Source: Goleter apudmare HA4340-LM2
GTDB taxonomy: Bacteria > Cyanobacteriota > Cyanobacteriia > Cyanobacteriales > Nostocaceae
Assembly (NCBI GenBank): GCA_019359495.1
Contig: JAHHHF010000092.1
Span: 1 to 64,000, forward strand
Direction of reading: 5' to 3'
DNA: 64,000 nt
The notes beneath the pieces were generated by a model. It was given only the letters and a program-made list of their open reading frames with translations. It was not told the DNA's origin and did no database searches. Both the position numbers and the translations under genes were made by a program. The first letter of the stretch is position 1; each line of letters begins with the position of its first letter. Positions 7,615 to 16,383 of this stretch are shown in pieces.

Positions 7615-9288
7615 ATGACGGAGACAGAGGTAGAAAAACTCAAGCTCATGGTGGTAGACGATGAGCTGGATAACCTAGATTTACTCTACCGTACTTTTAG
7701 ACGAGATTTCAAAGTATATCAAGCCAACCATGCTCGTAGTGCTTTGGAAATCTTGGAAAAAGAAGGCGAGATGGCCGTAATCATCTCTGACCAAAGAATG
7801 CCAGAAATGAATGGCACAGAATTTCTTAGCCGTACAGTGGAGCGTTTTCCTGACACAATCCGGATTTTGCTGACTGGTTTTACTGATGTCGAAGATTTGG
7901 TAGACGCAATTAATTCTGGCCAAGTATTCAAGTACATTACCAAACCTTGGAATCCCGAACGGCTGAAAACATTAGTTGAGCAAGCAACTGATACCTACCG
8001 CTTAGTCAAGAAACGCACCCAAGAATTGCGTCGCGCTTTGCGGCGAGAGTCTTTGTTTAATGCAGTGACTACAGCAATTCGGGAGTCTTTAGACTACGAC
8101 AGTATGCTAGAAAAGATTGTTGCCACTATTGGAGAAGCATTTGAAGCTACTTGCTGTTTGCTAAGACCTGTAGAAGGCGATCGCTTGACCAAAGATGAGT
8201 TTTTCTATTTAGATGCTAAAACCCAACTCTCTAGTTGCTCCTTCGATCCTAGTACTTTAATTGAAAAAGTCCTGGAAACTCATCATTATCAGCTGACTGA
8301 AGATACCTATGATGGTAAGACCTGTCACCAACTAGTTGTACCACTGTCTTATCAACAACACTTACTAGCTGTTCTGGCCCTCTACCAAAGAGGACGTGAT
8401 TATCCTTGGCAAGAAGAAGACATCCAACTCATTGCTGACGTGACCGAACAGGCAGCTTTAGCTCTTTCCCAAGCAAAACTTTATCAGCGACTCCAAGAAA
8501 AGCAACAACAGATTCGGACAGAGTTAGAGGTAGCTCGGCAAATTCAAAACAACCTGCTACGCCAAACTTTACCTGATCTCAAAGATGCCAAAATACAAGC
8601 ATCTTGCTATCCGGCGAGGGAAGTAGGAGGAGATTTTTTTGAGGTATTTACCCATCCCAAAGGTGACTTGTGGTTAGCTGTAGGCGATGTCTCTGGTAAA
8701 GGGGTGCCAGCAGCTCTGTTCATGGCTAGCGCTATTTCGGTATTACGCCGGGAATTGTCTCAAGAAACGCCAGCCGAGCCAAATGTGGTTATGCAAAATC
8801 TTAACCACGCCATGTCTGATGACTTAATTGGCAACAATTGCTTTATTACCCTCGTCTTAGCACGTTATACACCAACTACCAAAGAGCTGGTTTATGCCAA
8901 TGCTGGGCATATCTATCCCCTACTTTGCTCGCATAAAGCATCTGGAGAAGAACAGCCAAATTACTTAAAGATCAGGGGTATTCCCCTAGGTATTTTACCT
9001 AAGTGGCAAGCCCAATCTGGTCGAGTAGTTCTTGCTCCTGGAGATATCCTGTTGCTGGCTAGTGATGGAATTACAGAAGCAATGGTATCAAATAATATCT
9101 TCCTAACCGAGAAACCCGATAATGACATCCAGCCCTTTAGTCGTTTTATGCTGAATCAGGATGGTCTTTGGAAACTCCTTCAGCAGGAAACACAACCACT
9201 TTCCCTCAATCACTTACTAGCTCGGATTCAAGCGGATAACAGTGTTCAAGACGACGACCAAACTATACTATCACTGGAGGTTTTGTAA
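7615..9288 (+). CDS. Receiver-GAF-SpoIIE (PP2C) phosphatase
   Basis: This 557-aa protein has three modules. The receiver domain spans residues 9-125 with D59 as phosphoacceptor (IISDQRMPEMNG) and the lysine in YITKPW. A GAF-like domain follows at about 150-285. A PP2C/SpoIIE phosphatase domain fills about 310-555, with metal-binding GGDFFE, GDVSGKG, ASDGITEA and a final DDDQTILSL. Such proteins dephosphorylate STAS anti-sigma-factor antagonists in partner-switching systems, here presumably gated by receiver phosphorylation. The next gene, 3 nt downstream, encodes the matching RsbW-like kinase, so the two are almost certainly co-transcribed and functionally paired. No STAS partner is adjacent; one lies at 50.4 kb. 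Confidence 0.92.
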   Translation: MTETEVEKLKLMVVDDELDNLDLLYRTFRRDFKVYQANHARSALEILEKEGEMAVIISDQRMPEMNGTEFLSRTVERFPDTIRILLTGFTDVEDLVDAINSGQVFKYITKPWNPERLKTLVEQATDTYRLVKKRTQELRRALRRESLFNAVTTAIRESLDYDSMLEKIVATIGEAFEATCCLLRPVEGDRLTKDEFFYLDAKTQLSSCSFDPSTLIEKVLETHHYQLTEDTYDGKTCHQLVVPLSYQQHLLAVLALYQRGRDYPWQEEDIQLIADVTEQAALALSQAKLYQRLQEKQQQIRTELEVARQIQNNLLRQTLPDLKDAKIQASCYPAREVGGDFFEVFTHPKGDLWLAVGDVSGKGVPAALFMASAISVLRRELSQETPAEPNVVMQNLNHAMSDDLIGNNCFITLVLARYTPTTKELVYANAGHIYPLLCSHKASGEEQPNYLKIRGIPLGILPKWQAQSGRVVLAPGDILLLASDGITEAMVSNNIFLTEKPDNDIQPFSRFMLNQDGLWKLLQQETQPLSLNHLLARIQADNSVQDDDQTILSLEVL

Positions 9289-9291
9289 ATA

Positions 9292-9735
9292 ATGAAAAGT
9301 GAGCTTCATGTCCCAAGTGATTTGAATTTTTTAAACATCGTCGAAAATTGGTTGCTAGGATGCCTCAAAATCCAGCTAGGAGAATCAGTTGATTGGTCAC
9401 GACAATCTAGTCGTTGGCGGCTAGCATTGGTTGAAGCTTACTCCAACGCAGTCCGACATGCCCATAAGGAGCAGCCCAGTTTGCCGATATTACTACGTTT
9501 GGAACTGAAAGATCGGGATCTATCCTTGGAAATTTGGGATTACGGTGAAGGTTTTGATATGTCCACTTATTTAGCACCAAATCCTTTAGAAAAACAAGAA
9601 GGTGGCTATGGGTGGCTAATTATGAATCGTTTGATGGATAAAGTCGAGTACCAATTGCAGGTTGATGGGGCTAACTGTTTGAAGTTAGAAGCTACTATAC
9701 CAGAGTTAGCTCAAGGAGTAGGGTCTAGGGTCTAA
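9292..9735 (+). CDS. RsbW-like anti-sigma regulatory kinase (HATPase)
   Basis: A 147-aa protein with the GHKL ATPase fold of RsbW/SpoIIAB serine kinases. The N-box is ALVEAYSNAVRHAHKE near residue 45. The G1 box is IWDYGEGFD near residue 80, and the G2-like segment GGYGWLIMNRLMDKVEY lies near residue 105. These kinases phosphorylate a STAS antagonist and bind either it or a sigma factor or other client. The gene starts 3 nt after the upstream PP2C stop, so translational coupling is likely. The pair therefore supplies the kinase and phosphatase arms of a partner switch. In cyanobacteria such switches also control non-sigma targets, so the client is open. Confidence 0.88.
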   Translation: MKSELHVPSDLNFLNIVENWLLGCLKIQLGESVDWSRQSSRWRLALVEAYSNAVRHAHKEQPSLPILLRLELKDRDLSLEIWDYGEGFDMSTYLAPNPLEKQEGGYGWLIMNRLMDKVEYQLQVDGANCLKLEATIPELAQGVGSRV

Positions 9736-9905
9736 GGAGTCTGAGTACAGTATTTAATCAATTCGTAGTGAATTTTCTGTAGAAAAACCCTACATCCCTC
9801 TGTGTTGAAAAAACACTAAGAAATTAATACAAAACCACAATGTGAAATAATCAATAGCCAGTGACCAATGACTATTGACTATTATCTCAGTTATCAGTTC
9901 TGGAA

Positions 9906-9933
9906 TTCACTGTTTACTGTTCACTGTTCACTG
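9906..9933. repeat. Heptanucleotide repeat forming the end of the DEAD-box gene
   Basis: TTCACTG, TTTACTG, TTCACTG, TTCACTG are four near-identical 7-bp units. On the minus strand they encode the final residues AVNSEQ and supply the TAA stop of the helicase gene. This is a second example in the window of an STRR setting a protein C-terminus. Confidence 0.75.
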
Positions 9934-11458
9934 CTTTAACTGGTGAACCTAACTTATTGGCGGGTGAAACAGAAGCATCACGACGGCCTGTCTTTAGCTT
10001 AGGTTTAGGAGTACCACGTCTTTCTTCTTCACTAGCACCAGTTGCGTCTGATTTGCTCCAATTGGCGCGATGACGATCGCCGGAAGATTCACGCCGCTTC
10101 ATCAACTTGGGCTTGGGAGCGGGTAATTCTTCTTGAGGAATTTCTACTTCGGTACTGAGCCAAGCTGGACGGGTTTGATCATAAGCGATTTGCAGTGCGG
10201 CGGCAGCGATCGCCTGAGCATCGTATTTTTCGATCAGTTCACTAACTATTGGTAAAAATGAAGCCAGACGCTCGCCAGTTAAGGCTTCGCCCACCTGTTC
10301 TTGCAACTTCTTAATGTGTCGCGCTTCAATTTGTGCCCGTGTGGGAATTGATAGCACTTGCCAATTTTGGCGGTTATGGCGCTCAAATAATTGTTGCTTG
10401 CGGCGTTCAAAGGGCTGAACCAAGGAAATTGCCGTTCCCTCTTTACCAGCTCGACCAGTACGACCAATGCGGTGGACGTAGGTTTCAACGCTATCCGGTA
10501 GGTCGTAGTTGATCACATGTGAAAGTTGATCCACATCTAATCCTCGCGCGGCAATATCAGTAGCCACTACCCAGCGCACTTGACGGTTACGGAATCGAGT
10601 TAATAGCCGCTCCCGTGCTTGTTGGGACAAGTCACCGTGGTATTCATCGACACTGTGCCCCGCGGATTGCAATTGATTGGTGAGTTCGGCGGCGGTACGT
10701 CTGGTACGAACAAAGATTAGAGCTGTTTCTGGATCTTCCATTTCCAGGATTGGCTGTAAAGCTTTGGCTTTTGTCCAGTGGCGGGGAATGATGTAGGCTA
10801 CTTGATTGATTTTATTGGGAGCAGCTTTAGGCTGTTCGACGGTGACTGTAGCTGGCGATCGCAAAAATTTGTTGACAATCATGCGAATCGATGGCGGCAT
10901 TGTCGCTGAAAATAGAGCTGTTTGCCGATCTTCTGGGGCTTGGGACAAAATTTTGATCACATCGTCAATAAAGCCCATGCTCAACATTTCATCGGCTTCA
11001 TCTAACACAAACCACTTGACTTGATCGAGCTTTAAACAGCCCCGGTCTAGTAAGTCAATCACGCGCCCTGGTGTGCCCACAACCATGTGTACACCACGTC
11101 TTAGTTGTAAAATTTGACGGTCAATGGATTGACCTCCATAAATTGCTAACACCCGCAATCCATCGTTACCGATGAATTGGGCGATCGCATCATGAACTTG
11201 AATCGCTAGCTCACGAGTTGGAGTTAAAACTAAAGCTTGCACAGCTCTTTGATTGATATCCAGCCGCTCTAAAATTGGTAATGAGAAGGCTGCTGTCTTA
11301 CCCGTGCCAGTTTGGGATTGACCGACTACATCCCTACCTGCTAGCAGTTGGGGAATTGCTTGGCTTTGAATGTTAGTAGGTGCGGTAAAGCCAATTTTTT
11401 CTAACTGCTCAACACGTTCCTGGGAAAGACCTAATTCTTGAAACGAAAGATTCATCAA
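9914..11458 (-). CDS. DEAD-box ATP-dependent RNA helicase
   Basis: A 514-aa RNA helicase with the complete motif set. These are the Q motif (FTAPTNIQSQAIP near residue 25), motif I (SQTGTGKT), PTRELA, GTPGR, DEAD (VLDEADEML), SAT, and in the second RecA domain the ARGLD and HRIGRTGRAG motifs. The roughly 140-residue C-terminal extension ends in a basic, disordered tail, as in the DeaD/CsdA and cyanobacterial CrhR groups that unwind structured mRNA in cold or redox stress. The start has two consecutive ATG codons (11458 and 11455). The last residues come from an STRR. It lies 64 bp downstream of rimO on the same strand and may be co-transcribed with it. Confidence 0.93.
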   Translation of the reverse strand: MMNLSFQELGLSQERVEQLEKIGFTAPTNIQSQAIPQLLAGRDVVGQSQTGTGKTAAFSLPILERLDINQRAVQALVLTPTRELAIQVHDAIAQFIGNDGLRVLAIYGGQSIDRQILQLRRGVHMVVGTPGRVIDLLDRGCLKLDQVKWFVLDEADEMLSMGFIDDVIKILSQAPEDRQTALFSATMPPSIRMIVNKFLRSPATVTVEQPKAAPNKINQVAYIIPRHWTKAKALQPILEMEDPETALIFVRTRRTAAELTNQLQSAGHSVDEYHGDLSQQARERLLTRFRNRQVRWVVATDIAARGLDVDQLSHVINYDLPDSVETYVHRIGRTGRAGKEGTAISLVQPFERRKQQLFERHNRQNWQVLSIPTRAQIEARHIKKLQEQVGEALTGERLASFLPIVSELIEKYDAQAIAAAALQIAYDQTRPAWLSTEVEIPQEELPAPKPKLMKRRESSGDRHRANWSKSDATGASEEERRGTPKPKLKTGRRDASVSPANKLGSPVKAVNSEQ

Positions 11459-11522
11459 CTCTCCTAGATTTTATTTGGGATTTTTGGTTTAGTCATTAGT
11501 TAACAAAATAGATAATGACTAA

Positions 11523-12845
11523 TTAATTATTCAGAACTTGACCGTAGAGGTCGTATGTATCAGCACTTTGGATCTCTACTGACACAATGGTTCCTAACTT
11601 CGCTTCACCTGTAACATAAACTTGCCCATCCACCTCTTCGGGGGCAAATCTACTAGAACGACCAATGAGTATTCCAGTTTCAGGATTTTCTTGCTCAATC
11701 AGGACATCAGTAATTTTGCCTACTTCCTGTTGATTTTTCTTGCGAGAAATTGGCTCCTGGATGGCCATTAGTCGATGCCAGCGTTCATCCATCACTTTTT
11801 GGGGCAACTGATTGGGAAGCTTGTACGCTGGGGTTTCTGCCTCAGGCGAAAAGGTAAAAACACCAACATGGTCAAATTCATGACGCTGGACGAACTGTAG
11901 TAGATGCTCAAAATGCTCGCTTGTTTCTCCGGGGAAGCCAACAATAAATGTTGTTCGCAGCACTGCTGTTGGTAGCGCCTGCTTGATGCGCTCAATAATG
12001 CTATCGTTTACGCGTCCTTGCCAGGGACGGTTCATGGCACGGAGAATATCAGGATGAGAATGTTGTAGGGGCAAATCTAAGTAGGGCAAAACGTTGGGCG
12101 TTTCTTGGATTGCCGCTATGACATCTGGAGTTAGTCCGGTGGGATAAGCGTAATGCATTCTGATCCACGGTACATCTACTTTGCTCAAAGCGCGAAGTAA
12201 TTCGGCTAACTTGGGCTGGCCGTAAATATCCAAACCGTAATTAGTGGTGATTTGGGAAATCAGAATAATTTCTTGTACCCCCTGACTAGCTAACTGCTCG
12301 GCTTCCGCAACAATGGATTCAATAGTACGCGATCGCTGGTTTCCTCTGAGATGAGGAATAATACAAAACGCACAACGATAATCACATCCTTCAGCCACTC
12401 GCAGATAAGCTACACCTTCGGTTGTAGTGCGGTAGCGCGGTGTAGTTTCATCGGCAATGTAAGTTGGTTGGGCACTTATCTGCTTGACCCGCTCTCCCGC
12501 TTCTACCCGCTCAATGACATTTACTATTTTGTGATAATCGCCTGTACCTACGACGGCTACGGCCTCTGGCAACTCCTCCATTAACTGCTCTTGGAAGTGC
12601 TGCGCCATGCAACCAGTGATCACGATTTTTTTATTCGCCTCTGCCAACTCTACCAAAGTTTTGACAGATTCCTCTCTTGCGGCTTCGATAAAACTACAGG
12701 TATTGACAATAACGTAATCTGCTAATTCTTCATTGGTATCTACACCATACCCTGCTTCTACGAGCAGTCCTAGCATATGTTCGGTATCAATTCGATTTTT
12801 CTCGCAGCCCAGGTGAGAAATGGCAATTGTTGGCTTGTCACCCAT
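11523..12845 (-). CDS. rimO: Ribosomal protein S12 methylthiotransferase RimO
   Basis: A 440-aa radical SAM methylthiotransferase. It adds a methylthio group to an aspartate of ribosomal protein uS12. The N-terminal UPF0004 domain carries the auxiliary-cluster cysteines in GCEKN, NTCSF and TGCMAQ. The radical SAM cluster motif is CDYRCAFC near residue 155. The C-terminal TRAM domain ends the protein. Opening residues [20 protein letters not shown] separate RimO from the related tRNA enzyme MiaB. All cluster cysteines are present, so activity is expected. The downstream neighbour is an RNA helicase, which suits a translation-related transcription unit. Confidence 0.95.
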   Translation of the reverse strand: MGDKPTIAISHLGCEKNRIDTEHMLGLLVEAGYGVDTNEELADYVIVNTCSFIEAAREESVKTLVELAEANKKIVITGCMAQHFQEQLMEELPEAVAVVGTGDYHKIVNVIERVEAGERVKQISAQPTYIADETTPRYRTTTEGVAYLRVAEGCDYRCAFCIIPHLRGNQRSRTIESIVAEAEQLASQGVQEIILISQITTNYGLDIYGQPKLAELLRALSKVDVPWIRMHYAYPTGLTPDVIAAIQETPNVLPYLDLPLQHSHPDILRAMNRPWQGRVNDSIIERIKQALPTAVLRTTFIVGFPGETSEHFEHLLQFVQRHEFDHVGVFTFSPEAETPAYKLPNQLPQKVMDERWHRLMAIQEPISRKKNQQEVGKITDVLIEQENPETGILIGRSSRFAPEEVDGQVYVTGEAKLGTIVSVEIQSADTYDLYGQVLNN

Positions 12846-13046
12846 ATTTTGAAAAAATCTTCATGTTTTTTCTTGTCATCTAAATTTGAGAGCGGTTGTT
12901 TCGCTCTTTTGTGATTTGCACCCTTATCTAAACAGCACTGAGATGGAAGATTACCACTGCCAGCAACTGTTAGCCCACTCTTGACCTTTAATGAATTTCA
13001 GGCCATGTTATGATGTTTCTACTAACCTATTCCCTATGGTAAATTT

Positions 13047-13072
13047 AAGTGTCTTTGGGTACATTGACACTT
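13047..13072 (+). terminator. Orphan terminator-like hairpin; possible end of a small RNA
   Basis: AAGTGTC and GACACTT form a perfect 7-bp stem around a 12-nt loop, followed by TTTATGTTTTTT on the plus strand. No plus-strand gene ends upstream, because rimO reads away from it. If this is a real terminator it would end a short non-coding transcript starting between 12850 and 13030. I saw no confident promoter. Confidence 0.35.
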
Positions 13073-13433
13073 TTTATGTTTTTTAACAATTCGCCTATTG
13101 GTATTTTACATTACCGCAGCGTGTGCGTTGTTAATCTACCCATCGGGAAGCCGCCCAAAGGGCTTGTTGTGAGAAGTCGCTACCCTCAGGGAAATCGCAC
13201 TTGCGACTACGCCTAATCTAGCAGTAATGCTAACCCTCTGCTCAGACTGTGCCTACGACAATGCGCGGGCGAGACGCCTAAACCACGGGAAGCTGCCTCG
13301 TGTCTTGTGAGTGGCAAACTCCTCTTGTAGCCAGATTTTATCTTAACATATCTTATGGGAGGATTTACGCCAATTTCCATCCCAGGAGAGAGGCACTAAA
13401 ACAACCAGTATTAAACAGCTTTTAATGATGAAG

Positions 13434-13507
13434 AGGGAATAGGCTAGGGAATGGGGCATGGGGAATAGGGAATGGGGCATGGGGAACGGGCAATAGGCAA
13501 TGGGAAA
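13434..13507. repeat. Heptanucleotide repeat (GGGAATG/GGGCATG units)
   Basis: The 14-bp block GGGAATGGGGCATG occurs at 13447-13460 and again at 13468-13481, exactly 21 bp (three heptamers) apart, and is flanked by degenerate copies. This is a typical STRR array. Confidence 0.75.
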
Positions 13508-13608
13508 TTGGTTATCATTTGTCCCCGCCATCTCCTTGATCTCCCTCATCCCTAACCTCTAACCTTTAACCCCTAGCGTCTAATCCCTGACCCTTCGTAA
13601 TAATTGAC

Positions 13609-14457
13609 GTGGACTTATCTCAGCTATTTAAGACTCGCACACCGATTATTGGTGTGGTTCACCTATTACCACTGCCTACCTCGCCCCGTTGGGGAGGCAG
13701 CCTCAAAGCGGTAATTGACCGTGCCGAACAAGAAGCAACAGCCCTGGCTAGTGGAGGAGTGGACGGTATTATTGTCGAGAATTTTTTCGACGCGCCGTTT
13801 ACCAAAAACCAAGTCAATCCAGCGATAGTGAGTGCCATGACTGTAGCGGTGCAACGCATACAGAACTTGGTAACTTTGCCTGTGGGATTAAATGTTTTGC
13901 GGAACGATGCTCAAAGTGCAATGGCGATCGCTAGTTGTGTGCGGGCACAATTCATCCGTGTGAATGTCCTCACAGGAGTAATGGCCACTGACCAAGGATT
14001 AATTGAAGGAGATGCTCATCAATTACTCCGCTATCGGCGGGAGTTAGGCAGTGATATCAAAATTTTTGCTGATGTATTAGTGAAGCACGCCCGCCCTCTA
14101 AGTTCGCCAAATCTCACAGTTGCTGTCAAAGACACCATTGAAAGAGGTTTGGCAGATGCAGTAATTTTGTCTGGCTGGGCAACTGGTAGCCCTCCCAATG
14201 TAGAGGATTTGGAACTAGCTAGCGGTGCAGCAGGGAACACACCAGTGTTCATCGGTAGTGGGGCAAATTGGGAAAATATTGCTACACTGATGCAGGCAGC
14301 AGATGGTGTGATTGTTTCCAGTTCCCTGAAACGCCACGGTCGGATAGAGCAACCAATTGACCCAATTCGTGTGAGTCAATTTGTCGAAGCCGCTCGTCGG
14401 AGTTGGAACTCTAAAGGTGAAGCTAAATCAGCAGAACAAGTAAAATTACATTCTTAA
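13609..14457 (+). CDS. btpA: Photosystem I biogenesis protein BtpA
   Basis: A 282-aa protein of the BtpA family, TIM-barrel-like in sequence. Recognised segments are IGVVHLLPLPTSPRWGG at the start, GGVDGIIVENFFDAPF near residue 50, PVGLNVLRNDAQSAM near 90, FADVLVKHARPL near 150 and PVFIGSGANWENI near 205. In Synechocystis BtpA is a peripheral thylakoid protein needed to keep photosystem I reaction-centre proteins stable, especially at low temperature; its chemistry is unknown. The start is GTG. The next gene on the same strand is a VKOR-thioredoxin fusion, separated by an STRR. Confidence 0.93.
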   Translation: MDLSQLFKTRTPIIGVVHLLPLPTSPRWGGSLKAVIDRAEQEATALASGGVDGIIVENFFDAPFTKNQVNPAIVSAMTVAVQRIQNLVTLPVGLNVLRNDAQSAMAIASCVRAQFIRVNVLTGVMATDQGLIEGDAHQLLRYRRELGSDIKIFADVLVKHARPLSSPNLTVAVKDTIERGLADAVILSGWATGSPPNVEDLELASGAAGNTPVFIGSGANWENIATLMQAADGVIVSSSLKRHGRIEQPIDPIRVSQFVEAARRSWNSKGEAKSAEQVKLHS

Positions 14458-14460
14458 AAT

Positions 14461-14552
14461 GGGGAATGGGGAAAATAGGGAATAGAGAATAGGCAATAGC
14501 TTTTTATCTATAATCCTTGACCAATGCCCCATGACCCATGCCCCATCCCCCA
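14461..14552. repeat. STRR array between btpA and the VKOR gene
   Basis: Degenerate GGGGAAT/AGGGAAT units on the left and CCCCATG/CCCATGC units on the right surround an AT-rich centre, so the two halves are roughly inverted. The right half opens the VKOR reading frame upstream and creates a false extra N-terminus. Confidence 0.65.
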
Positions 14553-14562
14553 CTTAAAGTTT

Positions 14563-15552
14563 ATGATTCGCCGCCGTTCTACTCCTTGGATTCATAAATG
14601 GTCGCGCCCATTGATTGCCGCGATCGCTGGGCTTGGTGCCCTGATTACTGGCTATCTGACTGTAGAAAAGTTATCGGGAGGTAGTGCCGCTTGTGTAGCA
14701 GAGGCTGGTGCTAAAGGATGTAATGATGTACTTTCTAGTCCTTGGGCAACAGTTTTAGGTCAGCCATTAGCCTTGTTTGGGTTATTGGCATATATCAGTA
14801 TGGTGGTATTTGCCTTAGCTCCTTTGGTGTTGAAAGCAGGAGAAAACAAGAGCCACAAACAATTAGAAAACTGGACATGGTGGCTATTGTTGGTGGGAGC
14901 GATCGCCATGTCTGTTTTCAGTGGTTATTTAATGTACGTACTGGCCTTCCAAATCCAGGCCCTTTGTCCTTACTGTATTGGTTCGGCCTTGTTCTCACTC
15001 AGTATGTTGGTGCTGACACTTATTGGCCGTACTTGGGAAGATATTGGGCAAATCTTGTTCACCGCCGTCATAGTAGGGATGGTAACACTAATCGGCACCT
15101 TAGGCGTATATGCTGGTGTGAATCGATCAGACAATACAGCTAACTTAACTCCTGGACAAACTCAACAACTTCCTCAATTTAGACCGACAGAAAATCCTAA
15201 CCCTAAATTTGGTTGGGAGGTGACTACAACTTCTGGTGAAGCAGAAATCGCTCTAGCGCGTCATCTTGCTCAGGTAGGGGCTAAGGAATACAGTGCTTAT
15301 TGGTGTCCTCACTGTCATGATCAGAAATTGCTTTTTGGTAAAGAAGCAGAGAAGATAATTGATGAGAGCGTCAAGGTAGAGTGCGCTCCTGAAGGGCTAA
15401 ACGCTAAACCAGAATTATGTAAGGCCGCGAAGATCACAAGCTTCCCCACTTGGATTATTAACGGTCAAAGCTATGGCGGAGTCCAAAACTTAGAGGAATT
15501 GGCTAAGGCTTCTGATTATAAAGGCCCCCGTAACTTCAAGTATTTCAAGTGA
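14563..15552 (+). CDS. VKOR-thioredoxin fusion (LTO1-like disulfide-forming enzyme)
   Basis: A 329-aa fusion of a vitamin K epoxide reductase domain and a thioredoxin-like domain. The N-terminal half has about five membrane segments. It carries the loop cysteines (ACVAEAGAKGCNDV) and the redox motif LCPYC at the quinone-facing active site. The C-terminal domain carries YWCPHCHDQK and ends with the thioredoxin cis-proline region (SFPTWIINGQSYGG). Cyanobacterial and chloroplast (LTO1) homologues form disulfides in the thylakoid lumen or periplasm and support photosystem II assembly. The chosen ATG (14563) is preferred because the 13 codons upstream are STRR sequence. Its partner btpA lies immediately upstream. 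Confidence 0.92.
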   Translation: MIRRRSTPWIHKWSRPLIAAIAGLGALITGYLTVEKLSGGSAACVAEAGAKGCNDVLSSPWATVLGQPLALFGLLAYISMVVFALAPLVLKAGENKSHKQLENWTWWLLLVGAIAMSVFSGYLMYVLAFQIQALCPYCIGSALFSLSMLVLTLIGRTWEDIGQILFTAVIVGMVTLIGTLGVYAGVNRSDNTANLTPGQTQQLPQFRPTENPNPKFGWEVTTTSGEAEIALARHLAQVGAKEYSAYWCPHCHDQKLLFGKEAEKIIDESVKVECAPEGLNAKPELCKAAKITSFPTWIINGQSYGGVQNLEELAKASDYKGPRNFKYFK

Positions 15553-16383
15553 ACCATCTAAAAGTTCATGAATAAATCTTGCGGATAAGCTATGACGCAT
15601 TTAAATTGTATACTTCGCGCTCAGGTTGTCAACAGCGGAGCCGGAAACGCTGCGCCTCCGGTCAAGAGTCCTTTCTTCAAAAGCTAGCCTGGACTTTGGA
15701 CTCTTGATCCTGGCAAGTCCTAACGCAAAAATATTGGATATAGGCGCGCAACAGCTTCCACTTTCTCAAACGGGGTAAACTCCCCGCCAGTTACCTCAAG
15801 TTGCTACTTCGTCGTTTCTCCCCCTTTATTCCCGCCCTACTTTGCTTAGGGTGGGAAATTCTATTTATAGCCTTTCTCGGTTGAACGCAACACAATCAAG
15901 GGCGGGGAAACCTACGGGTTTTGCGATTTAAAACTGTACTTCACTCGTCTGAAAACCGCTATAAACGCTACAACGGAAGATGGGTAGCTTTTTTTGGATG
16001 GTTAATGCAGCGCCAAGTGTTGCTACAAAGCTGAGATGATAAAATAACGGTTCAATTCCTTGATAGATGAGACCGAATTTCTCTTCATACAAAATTATGT
16101 AAATATCAAGTATCAAGGTTGGACGGTTGGACTTACCCTAAATATACTTTTGTTCTTAGCAAACAATATTTATACTTAACTTGTGCTACAGGATGCGAAA
16201 GCTCCAGTTTTTATTTAATCGCTAGTGAATAGTCATATAGTGATACACCAAAGCTACCGGAATTTAGCTAGAGGAATCTAACTGAGTTGAAAAAATTTTT
16301 AGCAAGTGAATATAACTGGTGCATGGGCGGTCTTGACCACGTAGTTAATAGCTACAGGAAATAGATAATATTCCTACTAGGTA
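15553..16383. other. Long spacer with a structured, GC-rich inverted-repeat segment
   Basis: This 831-bp gap has no credible gene. A repeat-like piece sits at about 15615-15660. From 15781 to 15908 an 8-bp arm TCCCCGCC pairs with GGCGGGGA. An inner hairpin lies at 15830-15856 (TCCCGCCCT/AGGGTGGGA, one wobble). The rest is AT-rich leader for the next gene. Confidence 0.55.
15781..15908. repeat. Nested inverted-repeat element
   Basis: Outer arms TCCCCGCC (15781-15788) and GGCGGGGA (15901-15908) are perfect complements. They enclose a 9-bp hairpin at 15830-15856 with a 9-nt loop. The base composition differs from the flanks. It may be a transposon end, a repeat relic or a structured RNA; I cannot decide which. 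Confidence 0.4.

Larger units (their letters stand above)
12846..13608. other. Long spacer with an orphan terminator-like hairpin and repeats
   Basis: This 763-bp gap lies between the divergently transcribed rimO and btpA. It contains the hairpin at 13047-13072 and a GC-rich stretch of repeat character at about 13110-13330 (for example GGAAGCCGCCCAAAGGGC). The STRR at 13434-13507 follows. No protein-coding frame is convincing. Confidence 0.65.

Noticed and set aside
13440-14552. Repeat arrays considered as a CRISPR array
   Set aside because: Units are heptamers without unique spacers of 30-40 bp; they are STRRs.
16045-16070. T-loop-like GGTTCAATTCC sequence suggesting a tRNA
   Set aside because: The five bases on each side do not pair, and no anticodon or acceptor arm could be drawn.
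15928-16116. 62-codon minus-strand frame
   Set aside because: Composition is irregular, there is no ribosome-binding site, and it lies in the leader of the diguanylate cyclase gene.
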